From Pseudomonadota bacterium (GTDB taxonomy: Bacteria; Pseudomonadota; Gammaproteobacteria; Burkholderiales; Burkholderiaceae_E): a stretch of DNA of 64,000 nt. Positions 63,676 to 64,000 of the stretch are shown in pieces; position 1 is the stretch's first letter; every line of letters begins with the position of its first letter. A model generated the notes under the pieces. The model was not told the origin of the DNA. It saw only the letters and a program-made list of their open reading frames with translations, and made no database searches. Position numbers and translations under genes: made by a program. Location: the NCBI GenBank assembly GCA_963204785.1, contig CAUJHG010000064.1, forward strand, positions 1-64,000, read 5' to 3'.

Positions 63676-64000
63676 TCAGTCCTTCCTCACCGCTGCCGCG
63701 ACCGCAGCCAGCAAGGGCTGCAGCCGGGCGGCCTTGGTCTTCAGCGACGCCTGGTTGACGATCAGGCGGGCGGAGATCGGCATGATCTCCTCGACCTCGA
63801 CCAGGTCGTTGGCGCGCAGGGTGCTCCCGGTGCTGACCAGGTCGACGATCGCGTCGGCCAGCCCCACCAGCGGCGCGAGCTCCATCGAACCGTAGAGCTT
63901 GATCAGGTCGACGTGCACGCCCTTGCCGGCGAAGTGCCGGCGCGCGCACTCGACGTACTTGGTGGCCACCCGCAGGCGCGCGCCGCGGCGCACTGCCTGC
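63676..64000 (-). CDS. hisG: ATP phosphoribosyltransferase (short form), partial
   Basis: Only the C-terminal part (about 108 residues) is inside the window; the gene continues past base 64000. The visible [35 protein letters not shown] and the [17 protein letters not shown] stretch with the phosphate-binding loop are typical of HisG. The end [16 protein letters not shown], with no further ACT-like domain, marks the short HisG_S form, which needs HisZ as a regulatory partner. It is the upstream neighbour of hisD, 3 nt away. Confidence 0.95.
   Translation of the reverse strand, partial: QAVRRGARLRVATKYVECARRHFAGKGVHVDLIKLYGSMELAPLVGLADAIVDLVSTGSTLRANDLVEVEEIMPISARLIVNQASLKTKAARLQPLLAAVAAAVRKD

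Overview
The window is a gene-dense, very GC-rich stretch of bacterial chromosome. Its gene set and order point to a betaproteobacterium, probably of the order Burkholderiales. The evidence is the run hisG-D-B-H-A-F-I-E-hinT-tatA-tatB-tatC next to a DegS-like protease, NIF3, mscL, petABC, sspA-sspB and tRNA-Thr. Other pointers are the ubiJ/ubiE cluster, and the prmC-grxD pair followed by the membrane protein usually mislabelled 'site-specific recombinase'. No phage, insertion sequence, CRISPR array or rRNA was seen. The first 95 bases are only G and C in long homopolymers around a NotI-type octamer and look like an assembly or sequencing artefact.

Region 1 (108-16551) is a fatty- or carboxylic-acid catabolism block. 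On the minus strand lie a LivFGHM-type ABC transporter with its binding protein, an acyl-CoA ligase inside the same operon, a TetR regulator, an acyl-CoA dehydrogenase, a 3-hydroxyacyl-CoA-dehydrogenase-like SDR and an SCP2-type thiolase. A crotonase is divergently transcribed. Together these could import an acid, activate it to a CoA ester and run one beta-oxidation round. A dyad of the form TTAC-N6-GTnA occurs in the liv promoter and twice in the thiolase/crotonase promoter; it may be the operator of the TetR protein. A flippase-like membrane protein, a second unusual ligase, a YheT hydrolase and a conserved hypothetical follow on the plus strand.

Region 2 (16562-32859) is mixed: a BepA-like M48 protease, moaC, a hotdog thioesterase, an intact wax ester synthase/DGAT next to a truncated and frameshifted second copy, a beta-propeller lipoprotein, an M16 peptidase, a complete TRAP transporter, an alpha/beta hydrolase, rnk, an SDR, a CPA2-type antiporter and a YbdK ligase. 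Region 3 (32880-40531) holds ubiJ, rlpA, a Tim44-like protein, ubiE, a DUF971 protein, an unrecognised 601-residue protein, a HIT protein, an SDR and a YqaA-type membrane protein.

Region 4 (40625-49543) reads on the plus strand: ilvA, hemA, prfA, prmC, grxD, the large membrane protein, ubiX, a universal stress protein and a small holin-like membrane protein. Region 5 (49566-64000) reads mostly on the minus strand: tRNA-Thr(UGU), sspB, sspA, the cytochrome bc1 operon petABC with an intrinsic terminator, NIF3, the Tat translocase and the histidine operon, whose hisG runs off the window. mscL and the DegS-like protease are on the plus strand. hisC is absent from the his operon. Several predicted exported proteins here carry twin-arginine motifs (the Rieske protein and both transporter-binding proteins), consistent with the tatABC genes.

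I did not find a clearly new multi-gene system. The observations most worth following are the shared putative operator, the ligase, crotonase and thiolase with atypical catalytic motifs, the decaying WS/DGAT copy, the 601-residue unknown protein and a possible 54-residue membrane protein.
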